41,731 bases of DNA from an uncultured Blautia sp. (GTDB lineage Bacteria > Bacillota > Clostridia > Lachnospirales > Lachnospiraceae). This document shows positions 1 to 8,075 of the stretch, in pieces. Position numbers and translations under genes: made by a program. The notes under the pieces are model-generated. The model saw only the letters and a program-made list of their open reading frames with translations. It was not told where the DNA came from and ran no database searches. The stretch lies in NCBI GenBank assembly GCA_937893675.1, contig CALBGI010000050.1:1-41731 (forward strand), in the 5' to 3' direction. The first letter of the stretch is position 1. Every line of letters begins with the position of its first letter.

Positions 1-1
1 A

Positions 2-38
2 GTTCAAAACACCTGCACGATGCGCAAATGTTTTGAAC
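2..38. repeat. 10-bp inverted repeat at left edge
   Basis: Arms GTTCAAAACA (2-11) and TGTTTTGAAC (29-38) are perfectly complementary around a 17-nt centre. No T-run follows on either strand, so a simple terminator is not clear. It may be an operator or the end of a gene lying to the left of the window. Confidence 0.4.
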
Positions 39-56
39 AGGCTAAAGCCGTATTAT

Positions 57-90
57 AAAAGGGCAAATGCCTGACGGCATTCACCCTTTT
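57..90 (-). terminator. Rho-independent terminator after the cell-wall hydrolase gene
   Basis: AAAAGGG (57-63) pairs with CCCTTTT (84-90), and inside it AATGCC pairs with GGCATT. Read on the minus strand the hairpin ends in CCCTTTTATAA. It lies about 60 nt past the stop codon of the minus-strand hydrolase gene. Confidence 0.7.
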
Positions 91-152
91 CATGTTCTGC
101 AGGAAACTCCCTGTCATATACTGTCATATACTGTAATAAATTGCCCTGTGGT

Positions 153-1577
153 TTAGGAGAACAGGTTTGCAAGAATCTGATCCGCACTCTTATTGCGGTA
201 TCCGTCCGGATCCGGAAGTGTATTTTCATTCCACCGGAAATAGTTGTACTGCTTAATATAATTTCCTACAGAGGTGTGATAATCGTATTTCTGGAATCCT
301 TTGTATCGCTGCATGTAGGACTGCGCCAGTGTGATCGCCCGGCTGTTGTAGCCGCCTTCCGGAGTGGTCGTACCGGAAATCTGGACGCCCGCATCCGGGG
401 TGGAGTGCAGAAGCACGACACTTCCGTCATAGCACTGTCCCAATACGATCCAGGTATGTCCGCTATTGTAAGCAATATCCCCGGGATACAGCTTGTAATC
501 CTTGCTGGACAAATAGCTCTGGTTAAAGGTCTGTCCCCAGCCTCTTCCGCTGTAAAGAGAACCAAGACTGCCGGAAACATCTGTGGAGTACTGTCCCATC
601 ACCTGGTAAACCGCCCAGCCCACATAGCCGGAGCAGTCAAGACCCATCTCGGTCTGATATCTGGTGTTGTTATAATCGTAATCGCTGGACTGCGCATTGT
701 AGAACTGAATCCACTTGGGACTCACACCTTTTCTGACAGGGTCTATATTGTTGTGCCCGCCGCCCCAGACATACAGGGTATTTCCCACCGGAAGCAGGGC
801 ATTCGCCAGAAATTCTTTTACCGTTCGTTTTCCTGTGGGCTCTACCGATCCGCCGCTCGGATTCACCATCTCCGAGGACTGAAGCACGCCTTTGTCGGAA
901 AATACATATTTAAAGCCATCCATTTCCAGGGTGCCGGTTGCCGCGATTCCCGATTTTTCATTGAAATAGAAGGTCTCGCCGGTGCTGCTGTTCTTCACCC
1001 AGCCGGTCTTCATCTTACCGTCATCCGTGTCAAAGAACCGCCGCTCCCCATCGGAGTTCTGAAGCCAGCCCGTCGCCATGACGCCGCTTCCGTTATAGAA
1101 GTAACGCATATCGCCTTTGGAATTCTTCAGCCACCCCTTTGCCATGAAACCGCTGCCGCTAAAGAAGTAACGCATCTGGCCTTTGGAGTTTGTCAGCCAG
1201 CCTGTGGACATCTTGCCGCTTTTGGAAGCGAAGTAGCGCATATCGCCTTTGGAGTTCTGAACCCATTTGGTTGCCATAATACCGGTTCCCTTGTAGAAAT
1301 AACGGTATTCCCCTTTGGAATTCTTCGCCCAGCCTTCCATCATCTGGCCGGTTCCGGTGGTAAAGTAGTAATAATTCCCCTTTAATTTGAGGAAGCCTTT
1401 TTTATATTTTACACCATTCTGATAATAGTATGTTTTGCCGTTCTCTTTTACAAAACCGTTCTTCACTGTGGTGGCCTGCACGTCTTTGGCCGTTGTCTGT
1501 GTTGTAAATCCTGCTGCAAAGAGCATCAAAAACAACAGCACACCCCAGTATCGGAATCTTTTGTTCTTTTTTTGCAT
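153..1577 (-). CDS. Secreted NlpC/P60-like hydrolase with cell-wall-binding repeats
   Basis: This 474-aa protein has an N-terminal signal peptide (KKNKRFRYW followed by a hydrophobic stretch to about residue 30). Eight to nine repeats of about 22 aa follow (residues ~38-240), of the form GWxxNSKGxxRYFxxGSGxMAT. These are choline-binding/glucan-binding type CW repeats that anchor proteins to the wall. The C-terminal half (~255-474) looks like a papain-like NlpC/P60 amidase. C315 lies in LDCSGYVGW and H374 in GHTWIV, with a third polar residue probably at LHSTPD. Inferred role: cleavage of peptidoglycan stem peptides outside the cell. It is a single gene with its own strong promoter and terminator. 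The exact substrate cannot be told from sequence. Confidence 0.85.
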   Translation of the reverse strand: MQKKNKRFRYWGVLLFLMLFAAGFTTQTTAKDVQATTVKNGFVKENGKTYYYQNGVKYKKGFLKLKGNYYYFTTGTGQMMEGWAKNSKGEYRYFYKGTGIMATKWVQNSKGDMRYFASKSGKMSTGWLTNSKGQMRYFFSGSGFMAKGWLKNSKGDMRYFYNGSGVMATGWLQNSDGERRFFDTDDGKMKTGWVKNSSTGETFYFNEKSGIAATGTLEMDGFKYVFSDKGVLQSSEMVNPSGGSVEPTGKRTVKEFLANALLPVGNTLYVWGGGHNNIDPVRKGVSPKWIQFYNAQSSDYDYNNTRYQTEMGLDCSGYVGWAVYQVMGQYSTDVSGSLGSLYSGRGWGQTFNQSYLSSKDYKLYPGDIAYNSGHTWIVLGQCYDGSVVLLHSTPDAGVQISGTTTPEGGYNSRAITLAQSYMQRYKGFQKYDYHTSVGNYIKQYNYFRWNENTLPDPDGYRNKSADQILANLFS

Positions 1578-1621
1578 GATTACCTTCCCTCTCTGAAATT
1601 TTGAAAATGAGCCTTACCTTG

Positions 1622-1640
1622 GATTGTATTTTTTACAATC
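1622..1640. repeat. Inverted repeat in the leader of the hydrolase gene
   Basis: GATTGTA-TTTTT-TACAATC is a perfect 7-bp hairpin placed between the -10 box at 1661-1666 and the start codon at 1577. It could be an operator or an mRNA leader hairpin. Confidence 0.4.
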
Positions 1641-1660
1641 TTGTTACATTTTATGGCTCC

Positions 1661-1689
1661 ATTATAGTATAGATTTCAGGAGCCGTCAA
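1661..1689 (-). promoter_or_regulatory. Sigma-A promoter of the hydrolase gene
   Basis: On the minus strand TTGACG (1684-1689) and TATAAT (1661-1666) are separated by exactly 17 bp. GGCTCC and GGAGCC half-sites (1655-1660 and 1679-1684) flank the spacer and -10 box and could form an operator. Confidence 0.8.
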
Positions 1690-1723
1690 CTGCATTCCAA
1701 AATTTCTTAATTTTTTGTAACAA

Positions 1724-1757
1724 AAAAATGTGGTTTCTTTACAAAAACCACATTTTT
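1724..1757 (-). terminator. Rho-independent terminator after ddh
   Basis: AAAAATGTGGTTT (1724-1736) pairs perfectly with AAACCACATTTTT (1745-1757). On the minus strand the hairpin ends in a run of seven T. It follows the ddh stop at 1780. It is nearly symmetric and could act on both strands. Confidence 0.85.
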
Positions 1758-1779
1758 CGTAACAATAAAGCAATCGCCA

Positions 1780-2766
1780 TCACAGGAGGTGTTTCCGAAG
1801 CTCTGCTCCGTCCTGGGCGCTCAAATACGCCGGTGCCACATCGAATACGGTTTTTCCGCCCTTCATTCCCTCCTGGTTCATGCGGTAAGCAGCTCTTGCA
1901 TAAGCTACGATCACAGAAGAGGTAAACTCCGGATTGGAATCCAGCTTCAGGCTGTATTCGATCACATGGCTGTTCTCATTGTCCCAGCCGGTTCTTCCGC
2001 TTCGGATGACAAATCCGCCATGGGGAATTCCGCTGTGATCCCGTTTCAGCTCTTCCTCGGTAATAAAATGTACCGTTGTATCATAATCGGCAAAATAGTT
2101 TGGCATTGTTTTGATTTCCTGCTCAATGCGCTCCAGATCTGCCCCCGGCTCCGCAACCACAAAACACTCTCTGGTATGCTTCTGTCTTGTTGTCAGATCC
2201 GGATTCTCTCCGCGGCGCACTGCCTCCAAAGCGCTCTCCACCGGAATGGTATACTGCTTTCCGTCCTTCACGCCCTCAATACGGCGAATGGCATCGGAAT
2301 GTCCCTGGCTCACGCCCTTGCCCCAGAAGGTGTAGTCTTTTCCATCCGTCAGAATGGCATTGGCATACATCCGGTTCAGGGAAAACATTCCCGGATCCCA
2401 GCCAACAGAGATAATTCCAACATGGCCGCTCTTTGACGCTGCCGCATCCACATTGGCAAAGTGTTCCGGAATTTTTGCATGGGTATCAAAACTGTCTACC
2501 ACATTGAACCACTGCGCATATTTCGGGGTCTGCACCGGAAGGTCTGTCGCGCTTCCTCCGCAGATAATCAGAACATCGATCTCGTCCTTCATACTCTCAG
2601 CAGCATCTACCGAATAAACGCCCGCACTTTCTGTAAGGATTTTTACGGTTTCGGGATCACGGCGCGTAAAAACAGCCTTCAGTTCCATATCCGGATTATG
2701 CTTGATCGCACACTCCACACCACGTCCCAGATTTCCGTAGCCCAGAATTCCAACTCGAATACTCAT
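1780..2766 (-). CDS. ddh: meso-Diaminopimelate D-dehydrogenase
   Basis: This 328-aa NADPH-dependent enzyme interconverts L-2-amino-6-oxopimelate (as its cyclic form) and meso-DAP in one step, the short branch of lysine and peptidoglycan synthesis. The N-terminal Rossmann motif GILGYGNLG is at residues 6-14. Further family features are VGWDPGMFSLNRMYA, FWGKGVSQGHSDAIRRI and the HTRECFVVAEPG segment. The start at 2766 is preferred over the upstream ATG at 2781, because that ATG lies within the GGAGGAG ribosome binding site. The gene is monocistronic, with its own promoter (2810-2838) and terminator (1724-1757). Length and motifs fit the family well. Confidence 0.93.
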   Translation of the reverse strand: MSIRVGILGYGNLGRGVECAIKHNPDMELKAVFTRRDPETVKILTESAGVYSVDAAESMKDEIDVLIICGGSATDLPVQTPKYAQWFNVVDSFDTHAKIPEHFANVDAAASKSGHVGIISVGWDPGMFSLNRMYANAILTDGKDYTFWGKGVSQGHSDAIRRIEGVKDGKQYTIPVESALEAVRRGENPDLTTRQKHTRECFVVAEPGADLERIEQEIKTMPNYFADYDTTVHFITEEELKRDHSGIPHGGFVIRSGRTGWDNENSHVIEYSLKLDSNPEFTSSVIVAYARAAYRMNQEGMKGGKTVFDVAPAYLSAQDGAELRKHLL

Positions 2767-2809
2767 AATTATCTCCTCCATTCACCATTTAATGTTTTAA
2801 CACTTTAGT

Positions 2810-2838
2810 ATGGTAATACACCTTTTTCTCCCTGTCAA
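2810..2838 (-). promoter_or_regulatory. Sigma-A promoter of ddh
   Basis: On the minus strand TTGACA (2833-2838), a 17-bp spacer and TACCAT (2810-2815) lie about 44 bp upstream of the ddh start. Confidence 0.65.
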
Positions 2839-2881
2839 CATTTTTTTGCAGAAAGGAGCCGTGTTTTTCCTGCGCCTGCTG

Positions 2882-3505
2882 TCAGCAGCAGAAGATTCTT
2901 CCGGGACAGCAGAGATTGCAGGCCATGTTTGCAAGACAGAGCTTCATGCACAGGCCGTCCCCTGCCATGGGCATTCCGCCAAAGGGATTCTGCTGTTCCT
3001 GATACCAGGTACCTCCGCCTTCCATACGCTGCAGAAGCGCCCGGTACTGCATGTTGTCCGGCTCCAGGCGGACCGCCTCGCGAATGTGGTTCAAAGCATT
3101 CACATTGTTCCCAAGTCCCATGTTCGCCATGGCGGAAAGATAGTACCACTGCCCGTTGCGCTGTGCCAGACCGGACAGCACATTCATCGCCTCCTGATAA
3201 TGACCGCTCTGAATGTAGTTGGCAGCAGCCTGACGGCGAATGGATTCCTCGTCCTGGTAGCCCTGGCTCTGCTGTCCGCCAAAACCGCCAAAGCCGGTAT
3301 AACCGTCAAAGCCGCCGTCCCTCTCCTTCATGATCTGGTCGTAGGCCTGCTGGACTTCCTTGAATTTTTCTTCTGCCTGTGCCTTGTTGGGGTTGTTGAT
3401 ATTGGCATCCGGATGGTATTTCCTGCTCAGACGCCGATACGCTTTTTTTATTTCCTCGTCGGACGCATTTCTGGATACGCCCAACACGCTATAAGGGTCA
3501 ATCAT
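2882..3505 (-). CDS. J-domain protein with cysteine-rich C-terminal tail
   Basis: This 207-aa protein starts with a J domain (residues ~3-65) carrying the HPD motif at 31-33, which stimulates the ATPase of DnaK/Hsp70 proteins. A Gly/Phe/Gln-rich linker (~66-85) follows, then a TPR-like helical part (~90-165). The last 25 residues carry seven cysteines, including two CC pairs. It lacks the DnaJ zinc-finger and client-binding domains, so it is not DnaJ itself. It is the last gene of a four-gene operon and overlaps the DUF5685 gene by 8 bp. The partner chaperone and the purpose of the Cys tail are not evident. Confidence 0.85.
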   Translation of the reverse strand: MIDPYSVLGVSRNASDEEIKKAYRRLSRKYHPDANINNPNKAQAEEKFKEVQQAYDQIMKERDGGFDGYTGFGGFGGQQSQGYQDEESIRRQAAANYIQSGHYQEAMNVLSGLAQRNGQWYYLSAMANMGLGNNVNALNHIREAVRLEPDNMQYRALLQRMEGGGTWYQEQQNPFGGMPMAGDGLCMKLCLANMACNLCCPGRIFCC

Positions 3506-4343
3506 CTTTTTTCTCCTGACGTTCTCTCCGTTTTCTGCTCACTTCCTCAAAGCGGACCCAGACACCGGAATACAATATATTTCGGAGGATATCTCCATAT
3601 TTTATAATAGGAAGTTTCTCAAATTCCCGGCAGCACTCTGCCAGCATCATAATAAGAAGCTTCCGTGTGTTTTCCTGGAACTCTTCCATCATATAGGTTT
3701 TGGAAAACGGATTGTAATTTCCATTTTTCACATCCTTCTCCACATCCTCATAGGCGTCCAGAAGATAGATGTATTTTCCCAGGTAAAAGCCCATGCGCCG
3801 AAGGGTTGGCTCCCATTCATCCTGGCGGTAGGCAAACATTTCTTCCATGATCTTCCCAAAGCAGCCCGCCATTTTGTCAATATCCTGCTCTCCTGCCTTT
3901 TCCCAGGCAGAAAGCTGTTCCAGACAGGAAACCACGATTTTTGTTTTTTGGCGGTAATGCGCCGCAAGACGGCGGTTTTTATTTTTGAGAAGTCTTGCGT
4001 ACGCCAGCTTCAGAAGCTTTCGCTCATCTCTCCAGTCGTCATCACATTTATAATAGGTAAGAATGATATTCATGTCTGCCGCATACTCTGTAATTTCATT
4101 TTTTCGGACCGGCTGGCGGCAGACCGGATGCATGACGCACCTGGTTTTTCCTTTTCTGGTGGGAGGCTCGTAGAGAGCGCTCAACAAAACCAGTAGAAAC
4201 GTAAGATCATAATTCAGAGAAATCTGGCCGGAAAGACCGTATCTTTCCTTCAGCTCACGGCAAAGGCCGCAGTAAAAAGAACGGTACAGATCATAATCCT
4301 TAAATTTCATCTCCGGCTGATTCATTACAATATATCCGAACAT
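3498..4343 (-). CDS. DUF5685 family protein
   Basis: This 281-aa, mostly helical, soluble protein has no signal peptide. It resembles the DUF5685 family seen in Clostridia (assigned from memory of the family). Visible features are YRSFYCGLCRELKERYG near residue 28 (a CxxC pair), TRCVMHPVCRQ near 88-95 and an acidic helix LDAYEDVEKDVKNGNYNP near 215-230. The cysteines and acidic residues would suit metal or cofactor binding, but no activity is established. AGGAG precedes the ATG at 4343. The 8-bp overlap with the J-domain gene implies translational coupling and a shared role. Confidence 0.75.
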   Translation of the reverse strand: MFGYIVMNQPEMKFKDYDLYRSFYCGLCRELKERYGLSGQISLNYDLTFLLVLLSALYEPPTRKGKTRCVMHPVCRQPVRKNEITEYAADMNIILTYYKCDDDWRDERKLLKLAYARLLKNKNRRLAAHYRQKTKIVVSCLEQLSAWEKAGEQDIDKMAGCFGKIMEEMFAYRQDEWEPTLRRMGFYLGKYIYLLDAYEDVEKDVKNGNYNPFSKTYMMEEFQENTRKLLIMMLAECCREFEKLPIIKYGDILRNILYSGVWVRFEEVSRKRRERQEKKDD

Positions 4344-4344
4344 G

Positions 4345-4755
4345 TCAGCTCCTTTTTACAAACTTTGTCTGGCACTTGGGGCACACGATCTCAATTTTTC
4401 CTTTGCCTTTGGGAATCCTGATTTTTTGACCGCATCCCGGGCACGTATAAATATGATGTGTTTTTCTCTGACTCATCAGGTTCTTTTCTCTGTTGAAACG
4501 GCTGCGGATCCCTGCCGTCATTCCAAGAAATTTCTGATTTTCCGCATAGCGCTTCGGAATATTCCTGGAAAAAATGCGGAAATACGTATACACAATGGCC
4601 GCCAGTCCAAGAAAATCCAGAAGCGCCGCCAGATTCCGATTCCGCCCGGTGAACACTGACAAAATGACGCTCACCAGAGCAAACCCCATCGTAAATTTTG
4701 AAAGAGAATCCACTCCATATCGTCCCTGCATAAAACGTATAAACTTTTCTTTCAT
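4345..4755 (-). CDS. Small zinc-ribbon membrane protein
   Basis: This 136-aa protein has two hydrophobic segments (about residues 18-35 and 40-58) and a C-terminal zinc ribbon: CPGCGQKIRIPKGKGK then CPKC, i.e. CxxC...CxxC. The start at 4755 is chosen because AGAGG lies just upstream; a longer reading frame to 4839 overlaps the end of the flavin reductase gene. It is one nucleotide from the DUF5685 start and 11 nt from the flavin reductase stop, so it belongs to the same operon. Function unknown. Confidence 0.75.
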   Translation of the reverse strand: MKEKFIRFMQGRYGVDSLSKFTMGFALVSVILSVFTGRNRNLAALLDFLGLAAIVYTYFRIFSRNIPKRYAENQKFLGMTAGIRSRFNREKNLMSQRKTHHIYTCPGCGQKIRIPKGKGKIEIVCPKCQTKFVKRS

Positions 4756-4766
4756 AGCAAAACCTC

Positions 4767-5285
4767 TTATCTTTCTTTTACAAAGACTTTTACCACTTCT
4801 GCAATGTACGCGGTATGGTAGTCCTTGTGAGGATACCATTTCTGGTCATTTTCAGACGCGTCAAAGCACTCCGGACGGATGTCGTCATGGTACATTTTCC
4901 TGCATACAAAAACAGTATCCGCCTCCTGGATTCCAGGTGTGCCGTCGAAAAAACCGGCGGTAAGACCGGCCTCTCTGATTTTGTCAATGCCTTTTCCGCT
5001 GACCGTTCCGCAGTAGTTCAGCGCCTCGCGGTATTCTCCCGGAAGCACGGAGATGGTAAAGGTTTCTTCCCTGTCCACAAACTCCTTGGTATAGCGCTGC
5101 GGCCGAATGTATACCGTCGCAGCCGGCTTCCCCCACATCACCCCCAGAGCGCCCCAGCTGGCTGTCATGGTGTTGCACTTCTCCTCATTCCCGGCTGTGA
5201 TCAGCAGCCAGTCTTTTCCAATGGTTGTAAATGGGTTCATCTGCAGTTCTTCTGCTTTTACCTCACGAAATCCCATGTTCTTCAC
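4767..5285 (-). CDS. Flavin reductase family protein (FMN-binding)
   Basis: This 172-aa protein matches the flavin-reductase-like split-barrel fold. TIGKDWLLITAG and the CNTMTASWGALGVMWGKPAATVYIRP stretch (residues ~37-62, given here only by its key NTMTASWG core) form the FMN-binding part. FTISVLP and NYCGTVSGKGIDK follow. Such proteins reduce flavin with NAD(P)H or act as flavin-dependent reductases. The likely start is GTG at 5285, with AAGGA 12 nt upstream; an ATG three codons later is the alternative. It is the first gene of the operon that ends with the J-domain protein. Confidence 0.85.
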   Translation of the reverse strand: MKNMGFREVKAEELQMNPFTTIGKDWLLITAGNEEKCNTMTASWGALGVMWGKPAATVYIRPQRYTKEFVDREETFTISVLPGEYREALNYCGTVSGKGIDKIREAGLTAGFFDGTPGIQEADTVFVCRKMYHDDIRPECFDASENDQKWYPHKDYHTAYIAEVVKVFVKER

Positions 5286-5337
5286 ACTCGCTTTCTTTCC
5301 TTGTTTTCAGCTGTTTTGTTCTGTGCTTTCTACATTT

Positions 5338-5351
5338 TAGAATACATTCTA
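5338..5351 (-). promoter_or_regulatory. Extended -10 promoter inside a 14-bp palindrome
   Basis: TAGAAT-AC-ATTCTA is a perfect 6-bp-arm palindrome. On the minus strand one arm is a TAGAAT -10 box preceded by TGC (extended -10). It sits about 55 bp upstream of the flavin reductase start, so it may be promoter and operator combined. Confidence 0.5.
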
Positions 5352-5375
5352 GCACAGAAGCATTCAAATTTCCAG

Positions 5376-5406
5376 CAAAAAAAGGAGCTGTTTTACAACA
5401 ACTCCT
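5376..5406 (-). terminator. Rho-independent terminator after the ECF S-component gene
   Basis: On the minus strand AGGAGTTGTT pairs with AACAGCTCCT (one mismatch) around GTAA and is followed by seven T. It lies just after the stop at 5423. Confidence 0.85.
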
Positions 5407-5422
5407 CTTATCTTCTCCTTGC

Positions 5423-6034
5423 CTATGCCTGCTTCGGCGTAATGTGCAAAAGCTGCATTTTGATCAGCGCCGGACGCGCGGCATTGTACAGGAATCCTAC
5501 CAGCACAACAGAAACCACTGCATTGGCAAAGGTTGTCACTGCACTCATCTTCGCCAGAACATCTGCCATCTGCTGCGGCTGCCCCAGAACGATCTGCTTG
5601 TAAAAATATCCCACCAGCGGATCCGCCACCACATTAAAAGAGAGACCGGCCACTGCTGCCAGCGTGCTCCACTTACATACATATCTGCGGTCATTGCTCT
5701 CATTAATGTGAGCAATTTTGTGCGCTACCAGGCCGGTGATCAGACCAATGCAAAGCTTAAGCACAAATGTCTTCGGAGCCACGGTAATATACACCGGGTC
5801 AAGGATATCCGCAATGCTCATTCCAATGGCCCCCGCCAGCCCGCCGTACCATCCGCCGAGAAACAGCGCTCCCAGCACACAAAAGGCGTTTCCGATATGA
5901 AGCGAAGTGGCATCGCCGCCGGGAACCGGAATCTTGATCTGCAAAAATGTAAAGGCTACAAAGCACAGCGCCGCGAAAATAGCCGTCTGCGCAAGTTTCA
6001 TAATGGTAGAATTCTGTCTGTTCATGATGTTCAC
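5423..6034 (-). CDS. ECF-type transporter S component
   Basis: This protein of about 203 aa has five to six membrane segments and fits the substrate-binding S component of energy-coupling-factor vitamin transporters. After an N-terminal helix it has PVPGGDATSLHIGNAFCVLGALFLG, here noted by its HIGN core near residue 47, then GGLAGAIGMSIADILDP and a final segment ending KMQLLHITPKQA. S components bind the vitamin and share an EcfA/A'/T module encoded elsewhere; no module is in this window. The substrate cannot be assigned and no riboswitch is visible in the 97-nt leader. GTG at 6034 and ATG at 6025 are both possible starts. Confidence 0.8.
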   Translation of the reverse strand: MNIMNRQNSTIMKLAQTAIFAALCFVAFTFLQIKIPVPGGDATSLHIGNAFCVLGALFLGGWYGGLAGAIGMSIADILDPVYITVAPKTFVLKLCIGLITGLVAHKIAHINESNDRRYVCKWSTLAAVAGLSFNVVADPLVGYFYKQIVLGQPQQMADVLAKMSAVTTFANAVVSVVLVGFLYNAARPALIKMQLLHITPKQA

Positions 6035-6057
6035 TGCCCTTCCTTTTTCTTTTTCAC

Positions 6058-6086
6058 ATCATACGCAAAAACTGGTATTTCATCAA
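6058..6086 (-). promoter_or_regulatory. Sigma-A promoter of the ECF S-component gene
   Basis: On the minus strand TTGATG (6081-6086), a 17-bp spacer and TATGAT (6058-6063) lie 24 bp upstream of the start. Confidence 0.7.
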
Positions 6087-6131
6087 TACACAATTTTCAC
6101 ATTTTTTTAAAGGACAGTTTGTTTTCTTCTG

Positions 6132-8003
6132 TTATTCGTAAACCTCCTCGGTCACCGGAACGTCTTCCAGACCTGTGGCCTCTCCATTGACTTCCTCCGG
6201 CACTGCCGCCTCAGCCGCCGCGCCCTCTTCTGCAGTAGTTTCTGTTCCCTCTGCAGGCGCCTCGGTGCTGTCTGCTGTTCCGGGATCTTCAAAGGTCATT
6301 TCGCCATACAGAGTCTCAAAAAACTTCACAGTATCGTCAAACAGGATCTGCTTATCCTCCGGCGTCACATCCGCAAGAATGTCTTCTCCCTCCACGGCCT
6401 TGCCGTCCATGCCAAACAGCTTCTGAAGCTGTTCGTACACAGCGTTCAGCTCATCGCTCAAATATGTGGTGGTCTCAGCTGCCGCATAAGCCGGATCTGT
6501 GAGAACCTTGAAATATGCATTCGTTACAGCTTCCGCAAGTTTTTTGCCGGTTTCCGTCTCAAGCGTTACCTTAACCTGCGCCTCTGCTCCCAGCACTTCC
6601 TGAAGCGCCACAAGATCTCCCTGGTATTCGCCTGTGCAGAACTTCTCCGCCTGCTCAAACATACTGAGCTGCTGCTCGCTCAGAAGAGTCTTATCCAACG
6701 CGTTGCCGGCCTGCTCTTCCGTTCCCTCATCCGTGTGGGCATCTGCGCTTCCATCCTCCGGGACCTCTGTAAATTCTTCGTTGTAATCTTCCAGCGGCAG
6801 CATGTCGTCGCTTCCGTCATCCGTTGGCTCCGTAGTCTCCACCAGATCTTCCTCCGGAGCTGTGGTCTCGCTCATATCAGCGCCGGGCTCTGTGGTCTCT
6901 GTCAGATCTTCCCCCGGCTCCGTGGTCTCTGTCAGATCCTCACCCGGTTCCGTCGTCTCCGTCAGCTCTTCTCCCGGCTCCGTGGTCTCTGTCAGCTCTT
7001 CTCCCGGCTCTTGTACTGCGCCGGTCTCCTGCTCAAGCGTGGGGTCTTCTGTGGAGCTTGCCTTAATATCTTCACCGAGAACACTCTCATCCACATCGTT
7101 CATGATGCTGTCCTTGTCCTCCGGTTCTGCCGGCTTCTGCTCCTCGCTCTGTGCCGCCGCATCGCCGTTCCCGCCGTCCGGGGCGCTCTCAGCCTTATCG
7201 TCAGCTGCCGCGCTGTTCTCACCGGTCACATTCTCATCCACATGCTCCAGCGTATCCTTCACATCCTCATATACATACCCCTGTTCCGCGATCTGCTCCA
7301 GCAGCGCCACGATCTGATCCAGCTGCTCCTGATCTACGGTAACATTATTCTGCTGGGCAATGTTCTGGACAATATTGTAAATTTCATCGGCATTCTGGAC
7401 ATTGTTCTCAATAACCTCCATTTTGGACTGGTTGATCACGGTGGTGGCGTCATTCTTGCCCACCTCGTCTGCCAGATTGCCGGTTACCACGATCTCCTCT
7501 GTCGCTATCTGCTTCTTTTCCTCGTCAAGCTTCTCTCCGCTGGCCTTCTCATAGGCCATCTGGATGCCTGTAAGAGCGCCTGTTCCGGACACCTCAAAGG
7601 GACAGGCTGCAATGACCTCGCAGTTTTTCACACCGGAAGTGGAAAGGGTGCTGGCGATCATATTTCCGGTTACCCAGTTCAGGTTCGCGGTGCGCACCTT
7701 GATCCCGCCGGAATCTGTAGGACGCACATAGGCACAGCTCACCGTTCTTGTTCCGATCTGGGAAAGCGGCACATAGTCGCTGAGATGTTCCCGCTCATCT
7801 TCATTGGTAATATACATGATCTCCACTTCGTCTGCGTTTACTTTGAAATAGCGGAGCATCGTGTTCATCTGTTCCTTGCTTAAGTCAGCTCCCAGCGTCA
7901 CAACGCGCATCGCATCCGCCGATACCGTAAAAGCAGGCGCAAGACTTCCGACAGCCAGACATGCACTGCAGAGCAGCGCTCCTATCACATTCTTTTTCCT
8001 CAT
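6132..8003 (-). CDS. Secreted DUF1002 (YpuA-like) protein with acidic Thr/Glu/Pro repeats
   Basis: This 623-aa protein has a signal peptide (MRKKNVIGALLCSACLAVG, cleavage near SADA, residue 30). The DUF1002 domain covers about 32-265, with DLSKEQMNTMLRYF, NWVTGNMIASTLSTSGVKN and TGIQMAYEKASGEKLDEEKK as family features. A long acidic low-complexity region follows (~265-440), with 10-aa repeats of the type EPGEELTETT. Next is a helical segment (~440-575) and an acidic tail. B. subtilis YpuA is the best-known relative and has no defined activity. The protein is probably exported and wall- or membrane-proximal, though no sorting motif is visible. It appears monocistronic. Confidence 0.82.
   Translation of the reverse strand: MRKKNVIGALLCSACLAVGSLAPAFTVSADAMRVVTLGADLSKEQMNTMLRYFKVNADEVEIMYITNEDEREHLSDYVPLSQIGTRTVSCAYVRPTDSGGIKVRTANLNWVTGNMIASTLSTSGVKNCEVIAACPFEVSGTGALTGIQMAYEKASGEKLDEEKKQIATEEIVVTGNLADEVGKNDATTVINQSKMEVIENNVQNADEIYNIVQNIAQQNNVTVDQEQLDQIVALLEQIAEQGYVYEDVKDTLEHVDENVTGENSAAADDKAESAPDGGNGDAAAQSEEQKPAEPEDKDSIMNDVDESVLGEDIKASSTEDPTLEQETGAVQEPGEELTETTEPGEELTETTEPGEDLTETTEPGEDLTETTEPGADMSETTAPEEDLVETTEPTDDGSDDMLPLEDYNEEFTEVPEDGSADAHTDEGTEEQAGNALDKTLLSEQQLSMFEQAEKFCTGEYQGDLVALQEVLGAEAQVKVTLETETGKKLAEAVTNAYFKVLTDPAYAAAETTTYLSDELNAVYEQLQKLFGMDGKAVEGEDILADVTPEDKQILFDDTVKFFETLYGEMTFEDPGTADSTEAPAEGTETTAEEGAAAEAAVPEEVNGEATGLEDVPVTEEVYE
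6826..7010. repeat. 30-bp in-frame tandem repeat within the DUF1002 gene
   Basis: About six units of exactly 30 bp encode EPGE(E/D)LTETT and degenerate versions. Units at 6885-7010 are nearly identical; those at 6826-6884 have diverged. Multiples of 30 bp keep the frame, so copy-number change would alter length, not expression. Confidence 0.85.
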
Positions 8004-8075
8004 AATCTTCCTCCATAACCCAATACTTATTTTAATATGTGCAGCACCAGCATATGCTGCTGCCTTGATAGCCTA

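Noticed and set aside
2..38. attC/integron site at the left edge
   Set aside because: The repeat lacks an attC-type core pair and no integrase or cassette gene is near.
141..1385. 414-codon plus-strand frame opposite the cell-wall hydrolase
   Set aside because: It mirrors the repeat-containing minus-strand gene, lacks a ribosome binding site and has no protein-like features.
6035..6131. Vitamin riboswitch (TPP, FMN, cobalamin) before the ECF S component
   Set aside because: Only about 24 bp lie between the predicted promoter and the start, with no conserved riboswitch sequence.
6885..7010. CRISPR-like array
   Set aside because: The units are contiguous 30-bp coding repeats with no spacers.
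6735..7883. 382-codon plus-strand frame inside the DUF1002 gene
   Set aside because: Leu/Arg-rich antisense shadow of the repeated region; the minus-strand gene has a signal peptide and known domain.
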